The notes under the pieces are model-generated. The model saw nothing but the letters and a program-made list of their open reading frames with translations, was not told the DNA's origin and did not search any database. From positions 2,418,001-2,482,000 of the forward strand of contig CM057141.1 in the NCBI GenBank assembly GCA_029964075.1: a stretch of 64,000 bases of DNA, in the 5' to 3' direction. Numbering within the stretch: the first letter of the stretch is position 1; the number at the start of each line of letters is the position of its first letter. Below, piece after piece: positions 54,501-58,100 of the stretch. This stretch comes from Patiria pectinifera (Eukaryota; Echinodermata; Asteroidea; Valvatida; Asterinidae). Position numbers and translations under genes: made by a program.

Positions 54501-54652
54501 TTTCATCCCATATCTGAAATCAGCAGACCCAACTGTTAATTCAAAGATGAGGATTTGAACCACTGGTAATGTTGACAATGAGTTGGTTGAGATTGGTTGC
54601 AGCAAAGGATATTCAATTGTATTTCTTATCGTTTTTTACAGACGTCCCTTAA
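3445..54652 (+). CDS. Large multi-EGF, multi-LamG adhesion G-protein-coupled receptor (53 exons in window, 5' incomplete)
   Basis: The 53 exons are 3445-3564, 5496-5627, 6334-6462, 7054-7188, 8010-8144, 9260-9382, 10804-10932, 11687-11806, 13087-13215, 13973-14098, 14913-15026, 16314-16655, 17743-17906, 18651-18855, 19583-19696, 20399-20512, 20638-20694, 21339-21719, 22016-22357, 23036-23257, 23988-24233, 24449-24745, 25790-25975, 26855-26975, 27882-27993, 28697-28958, 29722-30030, 30745-30935, 31733-31901, 32631-32786, 33314-33452, 34039-34244, 34952-35227, 36997-37112, 37718-37906, 38651-38719, 39699-39828, 40291-40452, 41328-41403, 41838-41964, 42922-42974, 43688-43814, 44530-44633, 44797-44899, 46448-46604, 47986-48052, 48818-48884, 49603-49682, 50615-50741, 52126-52167, 52758-52823, 54004-54064 and 54642-54652. 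Every junction is AG/GT with matching phase, and the sum is one open frame of 2,644 codons plus a stop. Order along the visible protein: EGF x11 (residues 1-464), LamG1 (465-701), EGF x2 (701-777), LamG2-6 (797-2001), GAIN plus GPS (2002-2351), 7TM (2351-2599), tail. The protein should sit in the plasma membrane with a very long ectodomain. TM3 (WMLVEG) and the pentraxin/LamG type recall the vertebrate ADGRD group, but orthology is not shown. N-terminus, signal peptide and promoter are off-window. Confidence 0.93.
3992..4216. mobile_element. Tc1/mariner-type MITE, short form
   Basis: Ends are CAGGGTGAGTAAAA and TTTTTACTCGCCCTG, flanked by TA on both sides. It shares the internal words 'aacccaaatggtgcc' and 'gatctaggatatgaaagccc' with the longer copies at 27034 and 38806. 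Confidence 0.8.
5496..5627 (+). CDS. Calcium-binding EGF repeat 2
   Basis: Phase 1-1 exon of 132 nt. It starts DVDEC, the calcium-binding EGF signature, and contains the [12 protein letters not shown] segment, which fits the Asn/Asp beta-hydroxylation consensus Cx(D/N)xxxx(F/Y)xCxC and includes an N-glycosylation sequon (NNT). Confidence 0.92.
5690..5845 (+). repeat. tRNA-derived SINE (family B), partial
   Basis: Head-like sequence 'gtgtcatggcccagcggtta' is followed by 'cccttaagcaaggcacttaa' and 'gtccttcggatgggatg'. It matches the longer inverted copy at 23305-23592. Confidence 0.7.
6334..6462 (+). CDS. Calcium-binding EGF repeat 3
   Basis: Phase 1-1 exon of 129 nt. It starts ETDEC and contains [12 protein letters not shown], matching the calcium-binding EGF and hydroxylation consensus. 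All six cysteines are present. Confidence 0.92.
7054..7188 (+). CDS. Calcium-binding EGF repeat 4
   Basis: Phase 1-1 exon of 135 nt. It starts DEDEC and contains [21 protein letters not shown] serine/glycine-rich extension (QSSGSG) precedes the last cysteine. A SINE begins about 20 nt past the donor. Confidence 0.92.
7208..7425 (+). repeat. tRNA-derived SINE (family C)
   Basis: The head 'gccatggtccagtggttac' with B box-like GGTTCGAACCC is followed by the conserved block 'cttgggcaagacacttaac' and 'ctctccacccaggagtataa'. Same family as 53694-53955. Confidence 0.75.
7435..7890. repeat. Partial copy of the 26142 fold-back element
   Basis: The stretch from 'ccggaacctaaacccccaaat' through 'aatcgtcgtcacaatt' to 'cattttctttgctgttc' matches the left arm and centre of the 26142-26795 element. 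The right arm is absent. Confidence 0.75.
8010..8144 (+). CDS. Calcium-binding EGF repeat 5
   Basis: Phase 1-1 exon of 135 nt. It starts DEDEC and has a longer second loop (SSSQGRC), then [20 protein letters not shown]. Six cysteines are present. Confidence 0.92.
8305..8712. mobile_element. Pogo/Tc1-like MITE with TA flanks
   Basis: The left end CAGTGGAACGCCGCTATA and right end TATAACGACGTTCCACGG are inverted repeats flanked by TA (8303-8304, 8713-8714). There is no transposase frame inside. Confidence 0.75.
9260..9382 (+). CDS. Calcium-binding EGF repeat 6
   Basis: Phase 1-1 exon of 123 nt. It starts EVDEC and contains [25 protein letters not shown]-flanked fold-back element lies just downstream in the intron (9446-9788). 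Confidence 0.92.
9446..9788. mobile_element. TTAA-flanked (piggyBac-like) MITE
   Basis: Inverted ends CTCTTTCGCTACGG / CCGTAGCGAAAGAG are each bordered by TTAA (9442-9445, 9789-9792). Non-coding. It sits in the intron after EGF 6. Confidence 0.8.
9790..10095. repeat. Partial copy of the 52922 fold-back element
   Basis: It is the reverse complement of about 52925-53200, including 'ctccactacgggctgtgcccag' and 'gccagaacgcctcaca'. It directly follows the TTAA element. Confidence 0.7.
10804..10932 (+). CDS. Calcium-binding EGF repeat 7
   Basis: Phase 1-1 exon of 129 nt. It starts DEDEC and contains [20 protein letters not shown]. All six cysteines are present. Confidence 0.92.
11061..11234. repeat. 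Minisatellite, 17-bp unit
   Basis: About ten copies of 'catcacacagtagtaag' (a/g variant at the last base). It follows EGF 7 in the intron. Confidence 0.95.
11687..11806 (+). CDS. Calcium-binding EGF repeat 8
   Basis: Phase 1-1 exon of 120 nt. It starts DVDEC and contains [20 protein letters not shown], including an NNT glycosylation sequon. Six cysteines are present. Confidence 0.92.
11850..12012. mobile_element. Fold-back element
   Basis: Arms 'caaatattgagtggc' / 'gccactcaatatttg' and 'aggtaaaatctggac' / 'gtccagattttacc' form a near-continuous ~160-bp palindrome. Confidence 0.7.
12043..12331. repeat. Local duplication, ~105-bp segment twice
   Basis: 'gaacttttatttcaatacaa' followed by 'aactggaggaaaatgtattc' to 'gcactggctctttggaa' is at 12051-12155 and 12225-12330. 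A third short start at 12172 and AT dinucleotide runs lie between. Confidence 0.85.
13087..13215 (+). CDS. Calcium-binding EGF repeat 9
   Basis: Phase 1-1 exon of 129 nt. It starts DANEC and contains [21 protein letters not shown] tryptophan replaces the usual F/Y of the hydroxylation consensus. Confidence 0.92.
13505..13795 (-). repeat. tRNA-derived SINE (family C-like)
   Basis: The - strand reads 'gtggcctagcggttag', 'ggggttcgattcc', 'ccttgggtaagccacttc', 'ctctctccacccaggagtat'. It is closely related to the + strand copy at 54222-54480. Confidence 0.75.
13973..14098 (+). CDS. Calcium-binding EGF repeat 10
   Basis: Phase 1-1 exon of 126 nt. It starts DNDEC and contains [20 protein letters not shown]. 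The splice donor of this exon is duplicated 300 nt downstream by a transposon insertion at 14106-14397. Confidence 0.92.
14106..14397. mobile_element. hAT-like MITE inserted at an EGF exon splice donor
   Basis: The element has short terminal inverted repeats (CATGGGCGT...ACGCCCATG). It is flanked by identical 8-bp copies GGTAAGTG at 14098-14105 and 14398-14405. An 8-bp target duplication and CA...TG ends fit the hAT group. The interior is poly-purine and C/G-tract-rich, with no transposase. The duplication spans the exon-intron junction. Confidence 0.85.
14913..15026 (+). CDS. EGF repeat 11
   Basis: Phase 1-1 exon of 114 nt. It starts ELDEC with the short-loop form CSNRGTC...LCKC...GTDC, closer to Notch-type EGF than repeats 2-10. 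It ends the first EGF block. Confidence 0.9.
15098..15241. repeat. Short tandem repeat, ~17-bp unit
   Basis: Variants of 'cgcctcataagtccga' alternate with 'cgcctcatagctccaa'. It lies in the intron after EGF 11. Confidence 0.8.
15369..15612. mobile_element. Fold-back element (CAATTTCACGGC type)
   Basis: The two ends, 'ggcccaatttcacggc' and 'gccgtgaaattggcccc', are inverted, with inner arms 'gctaagcacaaa' / 'tttgtgcttagc'. A right-half copy lies at about 20196-20295. Confidence 0.8.
16036..16080 (-). ncRNA. Degenerate hammerhead-ribozyme-like motif
   Basis: On the - strand: ACTC, CTGAAAA (compare core CUGANGA), a 5-bp stem CGGTC/GACCG, GGAAC (compare GAAAC), then GTC and GAGT. The order fits a type I hammerhead with a minimal stem III, as in Penelope-like retroelements and retrozymes, but two core positions are changed. 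It is probably a dead relic. Confidence 0.4.
16314..18855 (+). CDS. LamG/pentraxin-like domain 1 (three exons)
   Basis: Exons are 16314-16655 (phases 1-1), 17743-17906 (1-0) and 18651-18855 (0-1). The fold starts with SLWWTFNEL. It has the family hallmark [17 protein letters not shown], then SVWIRL, a middle strand segment [15 protein letters not shown], and ends with the LTLGC...[10 protein letters not shown] segment typical of concanavalin-like jelly-roll domains. It is probably an extracellular ligand- or glycan-binding module. Confidence 0.85.
16691..17073. mobile_element. Inverted-repeat element (TAAGGCCC ends)
   Basis: Left 'taaggcccaaaaaaaaatag' with 'tctctggtcag' is inverted at the right as 'ctgaccagaga...gggcctaa'. 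It starts 35 bp after the donor of the first LamG1 exon. Confidence 0.7.
19583..19696 (+). CDS. EGF repeat 12
   Basis: Phase 1-1 exon of 114 nt with start DKDDC and six cysteines (CVTEPC...C...CDC...C). It follows LamG1, giving the EGF-LamG-EGF alternation seen in several large adhesion receptors. Confidence 0.9.
20196..20295. repeat. Half copy of the 15369 fold-back element
   Basis: 'catggagttttggctggtaa' through 'gccgtgaaattggcccc' matches the right half of the 15369-15612 element. Confidence 0.75.
20399..20512 (+). CDS. EGF repeat 13
   Basis: Phase 1-1 exon of 114 nt. It starts EIDEC and contains CQQGGTC...[11 protein letters not shown], a Notch-like calcium-binding EGF. Confidence 0.92.
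20638..20694 (+). CDS. Short linker exon
   Basis: A 57-nt exon (phases 1-1) lies 125 bp after EGF 13. It has a good acceptor (tgcag) and donor (gtaagt). It encodes about 19 residues with Tyr/Leu and no cysteine, joining the EGF pair to LamG2. It could be skipped without frame change. Confidence 0.7.
21339..22357 (+). CDS. LamG-like domain 2 (two exons)
   Basis: Exons are 21339-21719 and 22016-22357, both phase 1-1. It starts with TYYWPLNDP, has the hallmark [13 protein letters not shown] and ALWVRL, and ends with SLTIGSKYN...[11 protein letters not shown]. The second half, split in two in LamG1, is one exon here. The acceptor at 22016 lacks a clear pyrimidine tract but restores the frame. 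Confidence 0.82.
22432..22683. repeat. Two copies of a ~110-bp repeat built from 'ctcgaggtaaac' words
   Basis: 'ccctgttaaacctctttaaaa' through 'gcttgctacaatcaggctgc' occurs twice. The left edge 'ggtaactcgaggtt' is inverted at the right ('aacctcgagttacc' type). Confidence 0.75.
23036..24745 (+). CDS. LamG-like domain 3 (three exons)
   Basis: Exons are 23036-23257, 23988-24233 and 24449-24745, all phase 1-1. It starts with DHYWGIDGY, has the hallmark [17 protein letters not shown] and SLWLQL, and ends with LILGRRNDF...[15 protein letters not shown] sits in the first intron. Confidence 0.83.
23305..23592 (-). repeat. tRNA-derived SINE (family B)
   Basis: On the - strand: 'gtcatggcctagcggttaag', 'gtgggttcgagcccg', 'cttgagcaaggcacttaac', 'gtccttcggatgggacg'. 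It lies in the first LamG3 intron. Confidence 0.75.
25570..25709. repeat. Minisatellite, 11-bp unit
   Basis: About 13 copies of 'gatgcacatgt' / 'gatggacatgt'. It lies 80 bp before the first LamG4 exon. Confidence 0.95.
25790..28958 (+). CDS. LamG-like domain 4, lacking the hallmark cysteines (four exons)
   Basis: Exons are 25790-25975 (1-1), 26855-26975 (1-2), 27882-27993 (2-0) and 28697-28958 (0-1). It starts with AYFWNPTD. The hallmark segment reads [17 protein letters not shown], with Phe and Thr where the other five modules have Cys. It ends with [10 protein letters not shown]...[10 protein letters not shown]. Two large inverted-repeat transposons lie in its introns. Confidence 0.82.
26142..26795. 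mobile_element. Fold-back element with long inverted arms
   Basis: The left arm (from 'gcggaactcaaaccccaaaag') is inverted in the right arm ('cttttgggagtttgggttccgc' region, about 26605-26795) over some 150 bp. Shared inner words include 'tgactggaaagccaatttc'. No coding region. The left arm and centre recur at 7435-7890. Confidence 0.8.
27034..27732. mobile_element. Tc1/mariner-type MITE, long palindromic form
   Basis: Left end is CAGGGTGACTAAAA, right end is TTTTACTCACCCTG, with TA flanks (27032-27033, 27733-27734). The two arms are inverted copies over about 200 bp each ('gtccacggatcacat' / 'gtgatccgtggac'). Non-coding. It lies in the LamG4 intron. Confidence 0.85.
29722..30935 (+). CDS. 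LamG-like domain 5, N-terminal and middle part
   Basis: Exons are 29722-30030 (1-1) and 30745-30935 (1-0). It starts with DYYWSLDPP and carries [13 protein letters not shown] and AMWIKF, then a middle segment ending in [14 protein letters not shown]. The third exon of this module is at 31733. Confidence 0.83.
31733..31901 (+). CDS. LamG-like domain 5, C-terminal exon
   Basis: This exon (0-1, 169 nt) provides the FTLGKCADN...[11 protein letters not shown] end of LamG5. The phase-0 intron before it matches those in LamG1 and LamG4. Confidence 0.82.
32631..35227 (+). CDS. LamG-like domain 6 with Pro/Thr/Ser-rich insert (four exons)
   Basis: Exons are 32631-32786 (1-1), 33314-33452 (1-2), 34039-34244 (2-1) and 34952-35227 (1-1). 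The hallmark is [17 protein letters not shown]. The first exon is Ser/Gly-rich and lacks the YYW start of the other modules. The last exon opens with about 43 residues rich in Pro, Thr, Ser and Asn before the terminal LHLGKRNDG...[11 protein letters not shown] strands, so a mucin-like stretch sits inside the fold. The donor at 34245 (gttggt) is weak. Confidence 0.8.
32929..33170 (+). repeat. tRNA-derived SINE (family A), best copy
   Basis: A tRNA-like head carries an A-box-like segment ('ggtcgagtggtaag') and a perfect B box (GGTTCGAGTCC at 33060-33070). The 'ctagaaa' anticodon-loop-like word suggests a tRNA-Ser-like ancestor. The tail runs 'ccaactttcactcgggaagt' to 'cggtgaagggcaaaa'. An inverted tail copy precedes it at 32804-32928, giving a head-to-head arrangement. 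Confidence 0.8.
34338..34880. repeat. Interspersed repeat D, copy 1
   Basis: Shares 'gaagcaacaaaagtgctcaa', 'gtcatgttttgaattg' and 'gattgcagctacgcg' with copies at 35690-36190 and 45928-46405. No coding region or clear terminal repeats. It lies inside the LamG6 intron. Confidence 0.75.
35690..36190. repeat. Interspersed repeat D, copy 2
   Basis: Colinear with copy 1 from 'cttgtgcatctttttcgttt' to 'tactttttggattgctgcaa'. It lies in the intron between LamG6 and GAIN. Confidence 0.75.
36295..36748. mobile_element. Tc1-like fold-back MITE (CAGCCTGTCT ends)
   Basis: Ends CAGCCTGTCT / AGACAGGCTG are flanked by TA (36293-36294, 36749-36750). The arms share inverted inner segments ('gctttccaatac' / 'tattggaaagc', 'ttgcttttgtcaat' / 'attgacaaaagcaa'). 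Confidence 0.8.
36997..43814 (+). CDS. GAIN domain (nine exons)
   Basis: Exons are 36997-37112, 37718-37906, 38651-38719, 39699-39828, 40291-40452, 41328-41403, 41838-41964, 42922-42974 and 43688-43814. The first part is helical (subdomain A, e.g. [16 protein letters not shown]). The second is beta-rich (subdomain B), with LVGLVFNSI and IISLTVEPP...PIEITLSNV leading into the GPS. The ~350-residue length fits the family. No hormone-receptor (HormR) motif was seen before it. Confidence 0.88.
37448..37628. mobile_element. TTAA-ended palindromic MITE
   Basis: TTAAGCCCGGTTCATACTTC at the left is inverted at the right end, and both tips carry TTAA. The arms include 'atgcgaa' / 'ttcgcat' and 'tgacgtca'. 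It lies between two GAIN exons. Confidence 0.8.
37924..38290. mobile_element. Inverted-repeat element (TAAGGCC ends)
   Basis: Left 'taaggccacacaaaaaaagt' and right 'ttttcttttggcctaa' are inverted, with 'tctggtatg' / 'cataccaga' inside. It resembles the element at 16691-17073 ('gcggcgac/gatgcggc' interior words). Confidence 0.75.
38806..39481. mobile_element. Tc1/mariner-type MITE, long form (diverged left tip)
   Basis: Same family as the 27034 element. The right end TTTTACTCACCCTG is intact with TA; the left end has decayed (CGGGGCAAGTAAA). It lies in the GAIN-domain intron between exons 38651 and 39699. Confidence 0.8.
39988..40032 (-). ncRNA. Degenerate hammerhead-ribozyme-like motif
   Basis: On the - strand: CTAAGAA (damaged CUGANGA), stem GACAG/CTGTC, an intact CGAAAC, then GTCGAGTT. 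It shares flanks with the motif at 16036 ('tctgaaaag.aacc'), so both derive from one repeat family. Confidence 0.4.
40848..41239. repeat. Minisatellite, ~21-bp unit
   Basis: About 18-19 copies of 'ggcagtaactcgaggttaac' variants (ag/aa/ga changes). Located in the intron between GAIN exons 40291 and 41328. Long minus-strand frames across it are repeat artefacts. Confidence 0.92.
41881..42190 (+). repeat. Triplicated half exon plus splice donor, 111-bp period
   Basis: The 3' part of GAIN exon 41838-41964 and the start of its intron are repeated at 41992 and 42103, each offset 111 bp. Every copy ends in 'agcaatgttaaggtgagc'. Copy 2 keeps the reading frame; copy 3 has a TAA in place of the Glu codon. 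The spacer between copies is C-rich. Confidence 0.92.
42922..43814 (+). CDS. GPS autoproteolysis motif
   Basis: The GPS is split by one intron. It reads CAFWDF...GGWSTDGC...[14 protein letters not shown] with the four conserved cysteines and two tryptophans. The cleavage triad His-Leu-Thr is encoded at 43770-43778, so cleavage is expected between Leu and Thr. The exposed tethered agonist (Stachel) would begin TNFGTLM. All catalytic residues are present. Confidence 0.93.
43967..44130. repeat. Interspersed repeat E, copy 1
   Basis: 'aaaataccttacttgactcc' and 'gaaatcacggcacctggtgt' recur at 59717-59900 in the same orientation. Confidence 0.75.
44530..52167 (+). CDS. Seven-transmembrane domain (adhesion/secretin-type GPCR)
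   Basis: Eight exons encode the bundle: 44530-44633 (TM1), 44797-44899 (TM2), 46448-46604 (TM3 and start of TM4), 47986-48052 (TM4), 48818-48884 (TM5), 49603-49682 (end of TM5, third cytoplasmic loop), 50615-50741 (TM6-TM7) and 52126-52167 (end of TM7). Family B2 marks include [11 protein letters not shown] in TM3, LIGWGLPV in TM4, the ECL2 Cys in CWMS that would pair with the Cys of TACTS at the top of TM3, [13 protein letters not shown] in TM6 and the TM7 end [17 protein letters not shown]. Confidence 0.93.
45928..46405. repeat. Interspersed repeat D, copy 3
   Basis: Colinear with copies 1 and 2 ('gaagcaacaatagtgctgaa' to 'ctttttggatagctgcaaat'). It ends about 40 bp before the TM3 exon. 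Confidence 0.75.
46636..46960. mobile_element. Fold-back element (TAGGCCAAGTTCG ends)
   Basis: 'taggccaagttcgg' at the left is inverted in 'cgcgaacttggcctta' at the right. The interior carries repeated 'gtcgactag' words in both orientations. Confidence 0.7.
47104..47272. repeat. Family A SINE tail fragments, inverted pair
   Basis: 'ttttgcccttcaccgacgta' and 'acgtcggtgaagggcaaaac' face each other around the 'cactcggg' segment. No tRNA-like head remains. Confidence 0.7.
47343..47920. repeat. Three tandem copies of a ~190-200-bp repeat
   Basis: 'gctcttctgcctattgaaca' recurs at about 47347, 47535 and 47734, each followed by 'gcatcatagcctttgtgtgg' and 'gctgcttgtcagaaa'. The array ends about 65 bp before the TM4 exon. 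Confidence 0.85.
49212..49489. mobile_element. hAT-like MITE
   Basis: Terminal repeats CAGTGGCGCAC / GTGCGCCACTG enclose a sequence with long C tracts and A/T tracts. It resembles the elements at 14106 and 51678 in design. The 8-bp target duplication is not clearly preserved. It lies in the intron within the TM5 coding region. Confidence 0.7.
50770..51080 (+). repeat. tRNA-derived SINE (family A) with duplicated tail
   Basis: The tail segment ('ccactttcactcggg' to 'cggtgaagggcaaaacc') occurs both before and after the tRNA-like head ('cgttacctcggtggtcgagtg' to 'gggtttgagtccc'). Confidence 0.75.
51678..51907. mobile_element. hAT-like MITE
   Basis: Terminal inverted repeats CAAGGGCGGATCCAG / CTGGATCCGCCCTAG match at 14 of 15 positions. 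Flanking 8-bp duplications are catgagtt and catgaatt. There is a C/G-homopolymer-rich interior and no coding region. It lies in the intron between the TM6-7 exon and the 52126 exon. Confidence 0.8.
52758..54652 (+). CDS. Cytoplasmic tail exons and stop codon
   Basis: Exons are 52758-52823, 54004-54064 and 54642-54652. They add about 45 residues: a charged juxtamembrane helix ([16 protein letters not shown]), then a basic/proline-rich end ([13 protein letters not shown]). TAA is at 54650-54652. The tail is short for the family and shows no obvious PDZ-binding end. Confidence 0.85.
52922..53337. mobile_element. Fold-back MITE-like element
   Basis: The left end ATGTGAGGCGTTCTGGCAAA and the right end ('tttgccagaacacctcacat') are inverted over about 40 bp. 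A partial inverted copy is at 9790-10095. It sits in the intron between tail exons 52758 and 54004. Confidence 0.75.
53694..53955 (+). repeat. tRNA-derived SINE (family C)
   Basis: 'gagcaccatggtctagtggt', 'aagttcgaacccag', 'cttgggcaagatactttact' and 'ctctgtccaccctgca' match the 7208 copy. It ends in an AT-rich tail about 50 bp before a tail exon. Confidence 0.75.
54222..54480 (+). repeat. tRNA-derived SINE (family C-like) in the last intron
   Basis: 'ggggttcgaatccagctgct', 'ccttgggcaagccacttcac' and 'ctctccacccaggagtataa' match the 13505 copy in opposite orientation. Confidence 0.75.
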
Positions 54653-54980
54653 CTCCACAAGGAGAAACGCCCTGATAGTCTGCGTGAGATTGCAACATTG
54701 TCGCTTGAAGATGTCATTATTTTTTAGTGCACAAAATTCTAGATTGACAGTTACACACCGTAACCGATAAATAATTATAAGAAGAGATTTATTGTACATT
54801 TTATATCAAGGACATTGTAAAACGTCCTGTTTTGTTAGCGTTTGACGTAAATATGTTTCTTTAGAATCATAAACCTTTGTTGTGTCTGCTTGATTCCTGT
54901 AATGAAAGCTGTTTAAAAAGCAACACTTGTTACAGGTTGCATTTTTAATTATGTAATAAACAAAGCAAAATGTTAGATGC
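54653..54980 (+). other. 3' UTR of the receptor gene with poly(A) signal
   Basis: AT-rich sequence follows the stop codon. A canonical AATAAA lies at 54955-54960, so cleavage is expected near 54975-54985. The satellite-like array begins about 200 bp later. Confidence 0.6.
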
Positions 54981-55189
54981 CAAGATAGATTGAACTTCTG
55001 CAGTGTGCTGACCCAACCTTTGATAAACAGGAGTGTGAGTCACCACTGATAAAAAATAGCTGAAAACAGCTGAAAAAGGAGTTAAAAAAACCTGAACTTT
55101 GGAAATCTCCTATACTTTTGTACACAGCCAGTGAGGGAAAAAAGCTGAAATCCAAAACAAAAAAGCTGAAATCAGCTTTAAAGCTGAGA
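54981..55189. other. Spacer between receptor 3' end and satellite array
   Basis: Nothing recognised. AT-rich, with a run of 'gctgaaa' words (about 55060-55190). Confidence 0.5.
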
Positions 55190-58100
55190 TTTCACACACC
55201 TGTAAAGACTGGAGAGGCATTTTTGATGAATTTTGGCCAAAAAATGACTTTTCTCCAAACACTGCAGAACTTTTGTCTTAAAAAGCTCATCGGTCTATAT
55301 ATCAGATTAGAATGTATTTTAGGGTTCTTTCAGCATCTTTTAAAGCAAATTTGAACAATTTCATTTTTTTGCCAAAAATTAAAAAATAAAAAGGCAAGGG
55401 GTTAGCCTTACATTTTTGATGAAATTTGGCCAAAAAACGACTTTTCTCCAAACATTGAAGAAATTTTGTCTTAAAAAGCTCATCTGTCCATATATCAGAT
55501 TAGAATGTGTTTTAGGGTTCTTTCAACATCTTTTAAAGCAAATTTGAACAATTTTATTTGTTTGCTAAAAATTGAAAAAAGGCAAGGGGATAGCCTTACA
55601 TTTTTGATAAGAGGAGCATCAATAAACATTGAAACGCCCAATATTTTGAAGATTTGAGCAAAATTCATTGATTTGTTTTGAGAAAAACAACACTTTTTCA
55701 TTGATTTTACCCCAAATATTTGTCGAAATGTCTTATCAGATTGGCATATGCTTTAGGGTCACTTAAGCATCTTTTTAAGCAAATTTGAACAATTTCATTT
55801 TTTTGCCAAAAATTGATGAAAAGGCAAGGGGTTAGCCTTACATTTTTGATGAAATTTGGCCAAAAAATGAATTTGTAGAAATTCGTTGGAAGGTAAGAGG
55901 AGCATCAATAAACATTGAAACACCCAATATTTTGAGGATTTGAGCAAAATTCATTGATTTATTTTGAGAAAAACATCACTTTTTCATTGATTTTACCCAA
56001 AATATTTGTCGAAATGTCTTAAAAAGCTCATCTGTCCATATATCGGATTGGCATATGCTTTAGGGTCCCTTAAGCATCTTTTTAGGCAAATTTGAAACAA
56101 TTTCATTTTTTGACCCAAAATTGAAAAACGGCAAGGGGTTAGCCTTACATTTTTGATGAAATTTGGCAAAAAAACAACTTTTCTCCAAACATTGCAGAAC
56201 TTTTGTCTTAAAAAGCTCATCGGTCTATATATTGGATTAGAATGTGTTTTAGGGTCCCTTAAGCACCTTTTAAAGCAAATTTGAACAATTTCATTTTTTG
56301 CCAAAAATTGATAAAAATGCAAGGGGTTAACCTTTCATTTTTGATGAATTTTGGCCAAAAAATGAATTTTCTCCAAACACTGCAGAACTTTTCTTAAAAA
56401 GCTCATTGGTCTATATATCGGATTAGAATGTGTTTAAGGGTTCTTTCAGCATCTTTTAAAGCAAATTTGAACAATTTCATTTTTTTGCCAAAAATTGAAA
56501 AACGGCAAGGGGTTAGCCTTACATTTTTGATGAAATTTGGCCAAAAAAACGACTTTTCTCCAAACATTGCAGAAATTTTGTCTTAAAAAGCTCATCGGTC
56601 TATATATCGGATTAGAATGTGTTTTAGGGTTCTTTCAGCATCTTTTAAAGCAAATTTGAACAATTTCATTTTTTTGCCAAAAATTGATAAAAAGGCAAGG
56701 GGTTAGCCTTACATTTTTGATGAATTTTGGCCAAAAAAATGACTTTTCTCCAAACACTGCAGAACTTTTCTTAAAAAGCTCATTGGTCTATATATCGGAT
56801 TAGAATGTGTTTAAGGGTTCTTTCAGCATCTTTTAAAGCAAATTTGAACAATTTCATTTTTTGCCAAAAATTGATAAAAATGCAAGGGGTTAGCCTTACA
56901 TTTTTGATGAAATTTGGCCAAAAAATGAATTTTCTCCAGGCTTTGTAGAAATTCGTTGGAAGGTAAGAGGAGCATCAATAAACATTGAAACACCCAATAT
57001 TTTGAAGATTTGAGCAAAATTTATTGATTTTTTTTTGAGAAAAACACCACTTTTTCATTGATTTTCCCCGAATATTTGTCGAAATGTCTTAAAAAGCTCA
57101 TCTGTCCATATATCGGATTGGCATATGCTTTAGGGTCCCTTAAGCATCTTTTTAGGCAAATTTGAAAAATTCAATTTTTTGACAAAAAAGTTAAAAACTG
57201 CAAGGGGTTAGCCTTACATTTTTGATAAAATTTGGCCAAAAAACGACTTTTCTCCAAACATTGCAGAACTTTTGTCTTAAAAAGCTCATCTGTCCATCAA
57301 TCTGATTGGAATGTGTTTTAGGGTCCCTTAAGCACCTTTTAAAGCAAATTTGAACAATTTCATTTTTTTGCCAAAAATTGATAAAAATGCAAGGGGTTAG
57401 CCTTACATTTTTGATGAATTTGGCCAAAAAAATGACTTTTCTCCAAACACTGCAGAACTTTTGTCTTAAAAAGCTCATCGGTCTATTTGTCAGATTAGAA
57501 TGTGATTTAGGGTTCTTTCAGCATCTTTTAAAGCAATTTTGAACAATTTCATTTTTTGGCCAAAAATTGATAAAAAAGGCCAGGCGTTAGCCTTACATTT
57601 TTGATGAAATTTGGCCAAAAAAACGACTTTTCTCCAAACATTGCAGAACTTTTGTCTTAAAAAGCTCATCGGTCTATAAATCGGATTAGAATGTGTTTTA
57701 GGGTTCTTTCAGCATCTTTTAAAACAAATTGAAACAATTTCATTTTTTGGCCAAAAATTGATAAAAAAGCAAGGGGTTAGCCTTACATTTTTGATGAAAT
57801 TTGGCCAAAAAATGAATTTTCTTCAGGCTTTGTAGAAATTTGTTGGAAGGTAAGAGGAGCATCAATAAACATTGAAACACCCAATATTTTGAAGATTTGA
57901 GCAAAATTCATTGATTTATTTTGAGAAAAACAACTCTTTCATTGATTTTACCCCAAATATTTGTCGAAATGTCTTATCAGATTGGCATATGCTTTAGGGT
58001 CCCTCAAGCATCTTTTTCGGCAAATTTGAAACAATTTCATTTTTTGACCAAAAATTGAAAAACGGCAAGGGGTTAGCCTTACATTTTTGATGAAATTTGG

